NCBI RefSeq assembly: GCF_030690345.1
Contig: NZ_JAUYGV010000006.1
Coordinates: forward strand, 1,178,001 to 1,242,000
Source: Rheinheimera sp.
GTDB taxonomy: Bacteria; Pseudomonadota; Gammaproteobacteria; Enterobacterales; Alteromonadaceae
Length of the DNA stretch: 64,000 bases
Reading direction: 5' to 3'
Shown: positions 1 to 8,246 of the stretch, in pieces
Layout: every line of letters starts with the position of its first letter
How positions within the stretch are numbered: position 1 is the first letter of the stretch
Translations under genes and position numbers: made by a program
The notes under the pieces: generated by a model
Told to the model about the DNA's origin: nothing
The model's input: only the letters and a program-made list of their open reading frames with translations
Databases searched by the model: none

Positions 1-1
1 C

Positions 2-121
2 TGGTCTTTTGTTAATGCGTACCCGGTTAGCTGGCAGGTTGAGGGGTTTAATGCCGGCAAAAATGAAGTGGCGATAGAAAAGCTGGAGTTCAGTTACCAA
101 TATGTGAACAAGGAGCGCTGA
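2..121 (+). CDS. Contractile injection system tube protein, gp19-like (C-terminal fragment)
   Basis: Only the last 39 codons lie in the window. The end of the protein has the pattern AYPVSWQ...FNAGKNEVAIEKLEFSYQ, which is the usual C-terminus of T4 gp19-like phage tail and eCIS inner-tube proteins (the Afp1/Afp5 type). Such proteins stack as hexameric rings to form the inner tube. The gene is followed 4 bp later by the DUF5908 gene, so it belongs to the same operon. Which of the several tube paralogues it is cannot be told from the fragment. Confidence 0.8.
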   Translation, partial: WSFVNAYPVSWQVEGFNAGKNEVAIEKLEFSYQYVNKER

Positions 122-125
122 GATT

Positions 126-299
126 ATGCCCATTGAAGTTACCCGGCTAATTGTAAAAGCTACCCTGCTCGAGCCGCAGGCCGATACCGCCCCACCGCCT
201 GCTGTAGCGGCAGAAGATATCCGGCAACTAAAGGAAGACATTTTGCAGGAATGCCAACGGCTGGTGCAGCAAGCGCAGTATGAGCAGAGGCAACGTTGA
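126..299 (+). CDS. DUF5908 family small eCIS protein
   Basis: A 57-residue protein beginning MPIEVTRLIVKATL and ending in a charged, Gln-rich helix (residues about 30-57). Small DUF5908 proteins with the same MPIEI-R-L-V-I-K-A start and a helical tail are regular members of eCIS loci, where they sit between the tube genes and the LysM adaptor gene. Their exact role is not established. The ATG at 126 starts 5 bases after the upstream stop, and the stop TGA overlaps the next ATG (ATGA-type junction at 297-301), which suggests translational coupling. Confidence 0.75.
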   Translation: MPIEVTRLIVKATLLEPQADTAPPPAVAAEDIRQLKEDILQECQRLVQQAQYEQRQR

Positions 300-988
300 T
301 GAGCGGCAGCAAAACCCTGTTAAGTATCAGTTGTTGTGATCAAAACGGCCAGCCCAGCGGTGAAGGCCGGTTTCAGGCGATGATTAATCCGGCCAGCCTG
401 AACCATCAGCTGGGTATCAGCTATAACACCGACAACAGCAGCATTTTACCGGTAGGCAAATCGGCGGTTGAAAGTAAGCTAAGCCAGTATCAACAGGAAA
501 AACTCAGCTTTGAGTTGGTGCTGGATGGCACCGGCGCTGTGCCGCAGCTACCGCCGCAAGCCTCAGCAGGTGACGTTAGCCAACAGGTTAAACAGCTGAA
601 AAACGTGGTGTATCACTATGTCGGCGAAAAACATGAACCCAGCATCGTTAAGCTGCAATGGGGCCAAAGTTTCAGCTTTGTTGGCCGTTTAAGCAGTATG
701 ACGGTGGATTACACCTTGTTTAAACCCGGTGGTGATCCGCTGCGGGCAAAAATTAAGCTGAACTTCGGCAGCTATATGTCAAATAAACAGGAGGCGTTAA
801 AAGCTGATCGGCAATCACCGGATCTCACCCACCGCGTGCTGGTAAAAGCCGGCGATACCTTGCCAAACCTGTGTTACCGCATCTACCGTGACAGCAGTTA
901 CTACCTGGCGGTAGCCGAATTTAACCAACTGGACAGTGTCAGCGTTGTTGTGCCGGGCACGCAGCTGTACTTTCCGCCGTTGAGGTAA
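299..988 (+). CDS. eCIS tube-to-baseplate adaptor with C-terminal LysM domain (Afp7-like)
   Basis: A 229-residue protein. The N-terminal half has the typical CIS tube-adaptor signature, FQAMINPASLNHQLGISYN near residues 28-46, close to the FEVMINPESY-x-x-x-Y-x-I-x-Y pattern of this family. The last 50 residues form a LysM-like module (LVKAGDTLPNLCYRIYRD...FNQL...VVPGTQLYFPP), as in gp53/Afp7-type baseplate hub proteins. By homology it joins the inner tube to the spike. I chose the ATG at 299 because it overlaps the upstream stop; the TTG at 296 is less likely. The spike gene begins 3 bp after its stop. Confidence 0.85.
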   Translation: MSGSKTLLSISCCDQNGQPSGEGRFQAMINPASLNHQLGISYNTDNSSILPVGKSAVESKLSQYQQEKLSFELVLDGTGAVPQLPPQASAGDVSQQVKQLKNVVYHYVGEKHEPSIVKLQWGQSFSFVGRLSSMTVDYTLFKPGGDPLRAKIKLNFGSYMSNKQEALKADRQSPDLTHRVLVKAGDTLPNLCYRIYRDSSYYLAVAEFNQLDSVSVVVPGTQLYFPPLR

Positions 989-990
989 GC

Positions 991-2778
991 ATGGCTAACT
1001 CTCCGTTACAGGGTGCCGACGGGCCGGTTCGTCTGACTATATTAAGTGATGGCACGGCACTGGCAGACAGTGTCAGCGTGATCAGTGTGGAGATAAGCAC
1101 AGCATTAAACCGCATTCCGCAGGCGCTGTTAACTTTCAGCGACGGCGATATGCCGAATAAGGATTTTCCGCTGAGTAATCAGCCGGAACTGGCACCGGGT
1201 GCTGTGCTGGTGATCAATGCCGGCTATGGCGATACCGAGCAGCAGCTGTTTAGCGGCGTAGTGGTAAAACACAGCCTGACGGTAAAAGGAAATAATCAGG
1301 CGCAACTGCTTATTGAGTGCCGCGACAAAATTTTTGCTGCCAGCCTGGGCCGTAACAACGCGAACTTTGTCAATATGACCGACAGTGATATCTGGCAGCA
1401 ACTGGCCGGTAAATACGGTGTCAGCTGCGAGGCAAAGGCCAGCGGTGAGAGCCATGCTGAGCTGGTGCAGTATTATTGTTCCGACTGGGATTTTATGCTG
1501 CTGCGCGCTGAGGTTAACGGGATGGTTGTCGCTGCCGGCGATGGCAAACTTAGCATAGCGCCGCCGGATGTGGGCAGTGCAGCAGTACTGAAAGTAACTT
1601 ATGGTGATGACTTACTCAGCTTTAACGCCAGCCTTGATGCCAGCCAGCAGTTCAGTACGGTAAAAACCGTTAGTTGGGATCCGGCCAGTCAGCAGTTACA
1701 AAACAGCGAAGCGTCCACTACCCCCCTAACCGCGCAGGGCAACCTGGCAGCCGATACCCTGGCCGGGGTGGCGGCGTTAAGCGAATTCCGTTTGCAAAGC
1801 AGTGCGCCACTCAGCAGTGACAGTTTAAGCAGTTGGGCCAAAGCACAGCAGCTGAAATCGGCGCTGGCACGGATTCGCGGCGAGCTGCAATGTCAGGGCT
1901 CGGCCTTGCTAAAACCCGGCGTGTTGCTTGAGGTCGAAGGGGTAGGCGAGCGCTTTAACGGCAAGGTGTATGTCAGCGCGGTGCGGCACAGCATTGGCAA
2001 AGGCGACTGGGTGTCGCAGGTTAGTTTTGGTATGTCAGCGCAGTGGTTTGCACAAAATGCCGATATCAGCGCGCCGCCGGCCGCCGGTGTACTGCCGGGT
2101 GTCAGCGGCTTGCAAATTGGCGTAGTGATAAAACTGGATACCGACCCGGACAGCGCTTATCGCATTCAGGTAAAAGTGCCGTTGCTCGAAGCGCAGAGCG
2201 AGGGCGTGTGGGCGCGGTTGCTGAGCTTTTATGCCAGTGACGGCTTTGGTCAGTTTTGTCTGCCGGAAGTGGGCGATGAGGTGATCCTCGGCTATCTGAA
2301 TAACGACCCCTGCTATCCGGTGATTTTGGGCAGTGTTTACAGCAGCAAACGCAAACCGGCCTATGAGCCGGCAGCAGAAAACAATATTAAAGCCTTTGTC
2401 AGCCGCACCGGGCTGACACTGGAATACGACGAAGAGAAAAAACAAATCAGCCTGTTTACACCGGCCGGGAATAAAGCGGTGCTGGATGACGACAGCAAAA
2501 CCATCCTGCTGCAGGACCAGCACGGCAATAAGGTCGAGCTGTCTGAAAGCGGCATTTTACTCGACAGCCCGAAAGACATCAGCTTAAACGCCAAAGGTAA
2601 AATCAGCCTGCAGGCGGTCGGCAATATTGAGCTGGCGGCCAAAGCCGACTTCAGTGCCGAAGCGCTGAATATTAAGCAAGAGGCCAAAGTGGCGCTAACC
2701 GCCAAAGGCAATGCCAGCGCTGAATTATCAGCCAGCGGCCAGACTACGGTAAAAGGCGCCATGGTGTTGATTAATTAA
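991..2778 (+). CDS. eCIS spike protein, VgrG/gp5-gp27-like (Afp8-like)
   Basis: A 595-residue protein. Residues 1 to about 350 resemble the phage late control D/gp27 hub domain. About residues 375-460 form the gp5 OB-fold region, with the characteristic FCLPEVGDEVILGYLNNDP...GSVYSSKRKP. Residues about 490-595 are short alternating hydrophobic/polar repeats (KISLQAVGNIELAAKADFS) expected of a gp5/VgrG beta-helix needle. It should trimerise as the puncturing spike under the tube and carry the PAAR tip encoded next. No extra C-terminal effector domain is present. Confidence 0.9.
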   Translation: MANSPLQGADGPVRLTILSDGTALADSVSVISVEISTALNRIPQALLTFSDGDMPNKDFPLSNQPELAPGAVLVINAGYGDTEQQLFSGVVVKHSLTVKGNNQAQLLIECRDKIFAASLGRNNANFVNMTDSDIWQQLAGKYGVSCEAKASGESHAELVQYYCSDWDFMLLRAEVNGMVVAAGDGKLSIAPPDVGSAAVLKVTYGDDLLSFNASLDASQQFSTVKTVSWDPASQQLQNSEASTTPLTAQGNLAADTLAGVAALSEFRLQSSAPLSSDSLSSWAKAQQLKSALARIRGELQCQGSALLKPGVLLEVEGVGERFNGKVYVSAVRHSIGKGDWVSQVSFGMSAQWFAQNADISAPPAAGVLPGVSGLQIGVVIKLDTDPDSAYRIQVKVPLLEAQSEGVWARLLSFYASDGFGQFCLPEVGDEVILGYLNNDPCYPVILGSVYSSKRKPAYEPAAENNIKAFVSRTGLTLEYDEEKKQISLFTPAGNKAVLDDDSKTILLQDQHGNKVELSESGILLDSPKDISLNAKGKISLQAVGNIELAAKADFSAEALNIKQEAKVALTAKGNASAELSASGQTTVKGAMVLIN

Positions 2779-2804
2779 GGAGCATCTATGTCACAGGAGA
2801 GTCT

Positions 2805-3104
2805 ATGCCACCGGCTGCACGTTTAACCGATATGCACCAGTGCCCGATGCAAACCCCCGGTTTACCGCCGATCCCTCATGTTGGCGGGCCGGTACTGGGG
2901 CCTGGTGTACCTACGGTGTTAATTGAAAAATTACCGGCTGCGGTGTTGGGCGACAGCTGTATTTGTGTCGGCCCGCCGGACAGCATTATTAAAGGCTCGG
3001 CTACTGTAATGATTGGCGGTAAACCGGCGGCGCGGCTTGGCGACAGTTGTGCCCATGGTGGCACTGTGGTGCTGGGCGCAGCAACTGTAATCATAGGAGG
3101 CTGA
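2805..3104 (+). CDS. PAAR domain spike-tip protein
   Basis: A 99-residue protein consisting of one PAAR domain: it starts MPPAARLTD, has the proline/glycine-rich segment before VGGPVLGPG, and two GD-C motifs (VLGDSCICVGPPDSI and RLGDSCAHGG) that supply the Cys/His metal ligands of PAAR tips. PAAR proteins cap the VgrG-like trimer and sharpen it. GGAGA sits just upstream of the ATG at 2805. An out-of-frame ATG at 2788 opens only a 12-codon reading frame. The stop TGA directly abuts the ATG of the gp25 gene. Confidence 0.92.
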   Translation: MPPAARLTDMHQCPMQTPGLPPIPHVGGPVLGPGVPTVLIEKLPAAVLGDSCICVGPPDSIIKGSATVMIGGKPAARLGDSCAHGGTVVLGAATVIIGG

Positions 3105-3530
3105 ATGAGTGCAGAGCAGGCTGATAATGCGTTTTTAGGCATTGGCTGGGCTTTTCCGCCGGCATTTGACAGCGGCACTTGCAGTGCGACGCTGGTAACC
3201 GATCAGCAGGACATTGAGCAAAGCCTGCGCATCTTGTTTTCAACCCATCCGGGCGAGCGGGTGATGCAGCCGGAGTACGGCTGTGCTTTACAGCGCTATG
3301 TGTTCAGCGCGCTGGATGAACATGCGCTGGCCAATATTATTGATGCCATCAGCCACGCGGTGTTGTTTTTTGAGCCACGCATCCGGCTGCTGCAGGTTAC
3401 GCCAGATCTACAGCAACTGTATGACGGCGTGCTGTTGCTGCAGCTGAGTTATCAAATCCGCGGTACCAACAGCCGGCATAATATGGTGTATCCGTTTTAC
3501 TTACTCGAAGGCACTGAGGTGGCACCGTAA
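3105..3530 (+). CDS. Baseplate wedge protein, GPW/gp25 family (Afp9-like)
   Basis: A 141-residue protein with the gp25 signature: IEQSLRILFSTHPGERVMQPEYGCALQRYVF, containing the conserved GERVM-P-(E/D)-(F/Y)-G block near residues 49-60. This family forms part of the baseplate wedge that contacts the first sheath ring and starts sheath assembly. The ATG begins directly after the PAAR stop and the TAA overlaps the next ATG (3528-3532). Confidence 0.92.
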   Translation: MSAEQADNAFLGIGWAFPPAFDSGTCSATLVTDQQDIEQSLRILFSTHPGERVMQPEYGCALQRYVFSALDEHALANIIDAISHAVLFFEPRIRLLQVTPDLQQLYDGVLLLQLSYQIRGTNSRHNMVYPFYLLEGTEVAP

Positions 3531-6500
3531 TGGCGGATTTCACACCTCGCCGGCACTGGCCGGCGCTGTTTCACAGCGACGGGACCACACAAAGCGAACA
3601 GCGCTATGCCGCGCTGCAAAGCGATTATTTTCAGCCGGATACGCTGAACTTCAACCAATTACTTAGCCTGGCGGCAGGGCTGGCGGAGAATATCCGTTTT
3701 GTCGATGCAGCCGGCGACAATCATGGCAATTGGCAGCATTTATTTGGCCACAGCGAGCCGGCAATTCTGGCGCAAATTGCTGCGCTGGAGCCCACGCGAC
3801 TGCAGCAGCAATGGTTGGCATTAACGCAGCAACCGCTGGCGCGCCGGCGCCAATTTGTGTTGCAACTGCTGCAGCAATACAGTGATTGGTACCGGCAACT
3901 GTTAGCAATAGGCTCAGACAGCGCCGTGTTACTGGCCGATAAACTCTACACCAGCTGGCAAACTCAACTGGCACCGGCGATGGCGGCACTGCAGCCGCTG
4001 GCAGATACCGCCGCGGCTGACAGCGCGGCGCATAGCAACAGCTTACTGCACTGTTTACTGCACTTAGCGCCTGCGCCCGGCAGCCGGCAGATCAATCCGG
4101 CAGATGCTTTAACACACGCCTGCAGTGCTGCCTTGCAGTTGTGTCGTTATTTACAGCAGGAAACGGCCGGCCGGTTAACTGCGCTGTTAGCATCCGGTCA
4201 CAACGAGCCGGCACTGGCGCTGTTGCTGGCGTTTCTGGATCTGTATCGCAATAATCAGCAGCAGTTAAATCAGCTGACAGCCAGACATCAGGCTTTTTAC
4301 TACGATGATTGCTTAAAAATGCCGTGGCAGCAGGCGGCAAAGCAGCGGGTTTGGCTGAGTCTGCAATTAAGCCCGCAGACCGGCACCAGGCTATTACCGG
4401 CCAATACCCTGTTCAGTGCCGGCAAAGACAGTCAGGGCCGGGCGCTGTTGTTCAGTAACCCTAAGCCGCAGTGGCTCAGCAACGTGCAGGTACAACAGCT
4501 TTATAGCCTGAGCTTGCTGCGCAGCCAACGTATTTCGCCCGAGCATGAGCTGGGCTTTGTCAGCCGGTTATACAGTAGTACTGCATATAGCAGCCCGGCA
4601 GACCCCAGGCCGTTGTTTATCGCCGATGATGCCGCTGCCCGTATGCCGGGCTTTGCGGTCGAATCGCCGATATTACAACTCAGTGAAGGCGAGCGCAGCA
4701 TTGAATTAGCGCTGACGCTAAGTGCACCTGATGATCTCGCGGCTAAACTTACCGCCTTGTTACAGCGCGCCGACTACAGCTGGCCGCAGCGACTGGAGCA
4801 GGCGTTGGCGCTGGTGTTAGCCCAGCTGTTGCCGGCTAACGCCTGCAGTGCACAGCAGCTTGGCACTGCAGCTGCAGAATTGGCACTGCAGCTGCCGGAT
4901 CTGCCGGTGCTGGCGCCGGATAAGCGCTGGCTGGTGTTTTATCAACAGGTGCTGCTGCAACAGTTAGCGCGCTGCGAGCAATTAACAGAGTTTTTCCGGC
5001 TGTTTGGCATCTTGTTCAGTTATTACCTGCTGGGGCCGGAGCAATGGCTCAGTAATACACAGCGGCAACAGCTGTTGCAGCAGGCCGCACAGCTGACCTT
5101 GCAGCAGGGTAACCGGCAAAGTGTTGATTGCCTGCAGCAATTGCTCAGTGACGATCGGATGACAGTGTTTTACCGCTACTGCAGCGATATGTTTGTGCTG
5201 AGTTTGTCCACGGCGGACGGCGACACCGCGGTGGCGGAATACAGCCTGCAACCTTTAGGCGCTGAGCAATTAGGCTTGCGGCTGCATTGTCAGCTCAGCA
5301 GCAGTTTTGCCGCGGTTTGCGGTAATGAGCACGGCAGCGCCATGCTGCAATTGCGGTTAAATCCAATGGCGAAACTGTGCGGTTATTCGCTGTGCAGCCA
5401 GTTTGATGTAGTGCATTGCAAGCTGGAGGTGAGTGTACGCGGTGCGCGTAGCCTGAATCTGAGTAACCAGCAGGGGCTGCTCGACAGCAGCAAGCCGTTT
5501 TGGCCGTTTGGCCCGGTGCCGGGCGCCGGCAGTTACCTGCTGTTTAATCATGCAGACTGGCAACACAAACAATTACAGCAGCTGGAACTGGAGCTGCAGT
5601 GGGCAGAGCTGCCGCGTGCTGCCGATGGTTTCAGTGGCCATTATGCCGCTTACGGTGACAATATCAGCAACAGCAGTTTTACCGCCAGCCTGGCACTGCT
5701 GGATGCCGGCCGCTGGCAACCCGTGGCTGAAACGCGCCAGCGTAAAACAGAGTTCTGTTTGTTTTCGGCAGTACCCGGTACAGAACAACTGCAGACAGAG
5801 CAGCGGTTAAGCTTCAGTGCTGTCAGTAACTTCCGGCTTAACGCGGCCAGGGCCGGGCAGCCATTTCACAATGCCGCCAGTGAGGGCTTTTTCCGCCTCA
5901 GTTTACAACAGCCGCAAATGGCGTTTGGCCACAGCCGCTACGCCACAGCGCTTAGCAACACTTTATTGTACAACGCCCGACACAAGCGGCCGCTACCGTT
6001 ACCGCAGCCGCCTTATTCGCCGCAGTTGCAACTGCTGAGTGTGAATTATCGCGCCAGAGCTGATATTTACCCTGGCCAGGATCCGCAACCCGGCAGTAAA
6101 GAGCGCTTGTTGCAGTTGTATCCGTTTGGCCGGCGCCAGGCTTATCCGGCGGCCGGGCGCGAAGCGGTGCGTATGCTGCCGTATTTTCCACATCAGGCGT
6201 ATATCTGTTTTGGTTTGGCCGGCGCCGATATCAGCGGCCAGCTCAGTTTATTGTTTGATATTGAACCGGCCGCCGGCAGCAGTAATACCGTGCCGGAAAA
6301 TGCGTTGCGCTGGCAGTATCTGCACAATGATCAATGGTTAGACTTTTCTGCCCCGGCGGTGCTGGCCGACAGCAGCTATGGCCTGACCTCCAGCGGTGGC
6401 GTGTTGTTGCAGTTGCCGCATAGTTTACAGCAGCAGCACCAGTTGATGCCGTCCGGCGTCGCCTGGCTGCGGCTGTGTTGCAGCGCACACAGCCGGCGCT

Positions 6501-7453
6501 ATGGCCGGCTGAGACGGGTGCTGACCAACGTAGTGCCGGTAGAGGCTGTCAACAGCGGTGAGCAGCTCAATACTGCACAGTTGCTCAATGTCAGCCCGTT
6601 GCAGTGGCAGGCACAGGGCAAGCTGGCCGACGTGGCCGGGGTTGACTATTTGTTGCCGCTGCAACCGCAGCATAAAGCCGAAACAGCGGCGGCGCGGCAG
6701 CAGCGCATCGCAGAGCGGCTGAGCCATAAACAACGGGCCAGCACGGCGCGTGATTTTGAGCGACTGGTGTTGCAGGCATTTCCGCAGCTGGCAAAAGTAA
6801 AATGTTTCCCCAATGCGGCGCTGGAACATAATAGTTTAGCGCCCGGCCGGCTGTTATTGATTGTGGTTGCCGCGCAGCAGGGCTGTTTGCATCAGGAATG
6901 TCAACGCAGCCTGGTAAGCGGCGACTTGCTGCGGCAAATTAAGCACTATGTGGCGGCGTTGTCGTCGCCCTTTGCTGCCATCGAGGTTGCTAACCCGGGC
7001 TTTGAGCAGTTACAGGTGCGCTGTGCGGTGAAATTAGCGGCCGGGCTGCACTCCGGTGACGGCTTACAGCGTTTGCAACTGGCGCTGTCCGATTATCTGT
7101 GCCCCTGGCATCAGCAAGGGCTGGCTGCACGCTTTGGCTGGGAATTACGGCCGCAGTTACTGCAATCTTTTATTCAACAACAGCCTTATATCGACTATGT
7201 AACCGATTTTTCCTTGTTGCATATCAGCCGCTACGGCAGCCGGCAGTACCGTTTGTTCGACAGTGCGCGGCAACAGCAGGCTGAGCAGTTGGTATTGCGG
7301 CCGCTGCGGCCATGGAATTTGCTGACACCGGCGCCGCACCATGCACTGCAAACAGTAGAGCTGCGCCAGCCGGTAGCGGCCCAGCTTACCGGTGTCAGCG
7401 AGCTGGAAATCGGCCAGACCTTTATTATTCAGCAGGAAGATGGCGATGGCTAA
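3530..7453 (+). CDS. Baseplate J/gp6-like assembly protein (Afp11-like)
   Basis: A very large baseplate protein of 1307 residues. The first half is Gln/Leu-rich and hard to assign. The C-terminal third carries the 'putative baseplate assembly protein' pattern seen in eCIS and some phages: KHKQRASTARDFERLVLQAFPQLAKVKCFPN followed by a VVVAAQQG...L-x-x-I-x-x-Y segment, as in gpJ/gp6 wedge proteins. It should form the inner ring of the baseplate. The gene overlaps both neighbours (4 or fewer bases with gp25; 8 bases with the fibre gene). The unusual length comes mainly from the N-terminal extension. Confidence 0.85.
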   Translation: MADFTPRRHWPALFHSDGTTQSEQRYAALQSDYFQPDTLNFNQLLSLAAGLAENIRFVDAAGDNHGNWQHLFGHSEPAILAQIAALEPTRLQQQWLALTQQPLARRRQFVLQLLQQYSDWYRQLLAIGSDSAVLLADKLYTSWQTQLAPAMAALQPLADTAAADSAAHSNSLLHCLLHLAPAPGSRQINPADALTHACSAALQLCRYLQQETAGRLTALLASGHNEPALALLLAFLDLYRNNQQQLNQLTARHQAFYYDDCLKMPWQQAAKQRVWLSLQLSPQTGTRLLPANTLFSAGKDSQGRALLFSNPKPQWLSNVQVQQLYSLSLLRSQRISPEHELGFVSRLYSSTAYSSPADPRPLFIADDAAARMPGFAVESPILQLSEGERSIELALTLSAPDDLAAKLTALLQRADYSWPQRLEQALALVLAQLLPANACSAQQLGTAAAELALQLPDLPVLAPDKRWLVFYQQVLLQQLARCEQLTEFFRLFGILFSYYLLGPEQWLSNTQRQQLLQQAAQLTLQQGNRQSVDCLQQLLSDDRMTVFYRYCSDMFVLSLSTADGDTAVAEYSLQPLGAEQLGLRLHCQLSSSFAAVCGNEHGSAMLQLRLNPMAKLCGYSLCSQFDVVHCKLEVSVRGARSLNLSNQQGLLDSSKPFWPFGPVPGAGSYLLFNHADWQHKQLQQLELELQWAELPRAADGFSGHYAAYGDNISNSSFTASLALLDAGRWQPVAETRQRKTEFCLFSAVPGTEQLQTEQRLSFSAVSNFRLNAARAGQPFHNAASEGFFRLSLQQPQMAFGHSRYATALSNTLLYNARHKRPLPLPQPPYSPQLQLLSVNYRARADIYPGQDPQPGSKERLLQLYPFGRRQAYPAAGREAVRMLPYFPHQAYICFGLAGADISGQLSLLFDIEPAAGSSNTVPENALRWQYLHNDQWLDFSAPAVLADSSYGLTSSGGVLLQLPHSLQQQHQLMPSGVAWLRLCCSAHSRRYGRLRRVLTNVVPVEAVNSGEQLNTAQLLNVSPLQWQAQGKLADVAGVDYLLPLQPQHKAETAAARQQRIAERLSHKQRASTARDFERLVLQAFPQLAKVKCFPNAALEHNSLAPGRLLLIVVAAQQGCLHQECQRSLVSGDLLRQIKHYVAALSSPFAAIEVANPGFEQLQVRCAVKLAAGLHSGDGLQRLQLALSDYLCPWHQQGLAARFGWELRPQLLQSFIQQQPYIDYVTDFSLLHISRYGSRQYRLFDSARQQQAEQLVLRPLRPWNLLTPAPHHALQTVELRQPVAAQLTGVSELEIGQTFIIQQEDGDG

Positions 7454-8246
7454 ACGCAACCGTAATACGCTGAAAAACTTCTTTCGTGACGGTGCTATGC
7501 CATCGTCACAAGAATTTTCTGATCTGATCGATTCGTCGCTAAACACGCTGGAAGACGGTTTTGATAAGTCGGATCAGTACGGCTTTGAAATCACCGTGCG
7601 TGGCAAAAATACCGAATTGCTGAGTTTTTTTCGCGACAACCTTAATCAACAACCGTTGTGGAGTGTGCGCTTTGACGAGCGCAGCAATAGCCTGCAGTTT
7701 AAACCTACCGGCGCTGCGCCGTTACTAAACCTTACCGCGCAGCAGCGGCTGGGTATTGCAACCGACACCCCGGCCAGCACCTTGCATGTGGCTGGTGTTA
7801 TTACGCAGCAGGGTTGTCAGGGGTGGCAGCCTACAGGTAAGGCGCAGGTGGCGGCTGACGGCCAGTGGCACGATATCAGCGGGCCGTTGCAAGGCTGCCA
7901 GGCATTTGAGGTGATGGCCGGAACCGGCAATAAAGGCAGCGGTAAGTATGCTCTGCTCAAAGCCACAGCACTGAATACCTATAACCCCGGCGGCTGGTGG
8001 TTTAACTTTCTTAACCGTAAGAAACGCATCTGTGTGCAACAGGCCTATTATTTGTCGCGCAGCTGTAAGCTGGAACTGCGCTGGCAGGCGCTGGAGCAGG
8101 GCTATTGTCTGCAAATACGTTCGCGTACAGATCTGGGCCCCGACGTGCGGCTGAGCTATTACCTGACCCAGCTATGGTTTGACGAACAAATGAGCCGCTG
8201 CTGGCAGGCGCCGGAGCAAACGGGCAGCGGAGGCGACAATGGCTGA
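7446..8246 (+). CDS. eCIS fibre/adhesin-like protein
   Basis: A 266-residue protein. The N-terminus (KNFFRDGAMPSSQEFSDLIDSSLNTLEDGFDK) matches the start of fibre-like proteins found in eCIS loci of Bacteroidota and relatives. Residues about 95-120 have the tail-fibre motif LGIATDTPASTLHVAGVI. The C-terminal 130 residues form a compact domain with W-HDISGPLQGCQAFEVMAGTG...GSGKYALL and LELRWQALEQGYCLQIRSRTDLG, seen by me in other eCIS fibre proteins. Role in target binding or baseplate decoration is inferred. The ATG at 7446 was chosen because AGGAAG at 7434-7439 gives proper spacing; the ATG at 7440 is too close to it. Confidence 0.7.
   Translation: MAKRNRNTLKNFFRDGAMPSSQEFSDLIDSSLNTLEDGFDKSDQYGFEITVRGKNTELLSFFRDNLNQQPLWSVRFDERSNSLQFKPTGAAPLLNLTAQQRLGIATDTPASTLHVAGVITQQGCQGWQPTGKAQVAADGQWHDISGPLQGCQAFEVMAGTGNKGSGKYALLKATALNTYNPGGWWFNFLNRKKRICVQQAYYLSRSCKLELRWQALEQGYCLQIRSRTDLGPDVRLSYYLTQLWFDEQMSRCWQAPEQTGSGGDNG

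Noticed and set aside
1129..1455. Long antisense frames over the VgrG-like and other eCIS genes
   Set aside because: Typical shadow frames of GC-rich, Gln/Leu-rich coding sequence, lacking signals or recognisable domains.
2788..2826. Small open frame with ATG 17 bases before the PAAR start
   Set aside because: Only 12 codons, out of frame with PAAR, and the true start at 2805 has its own ribosome site.
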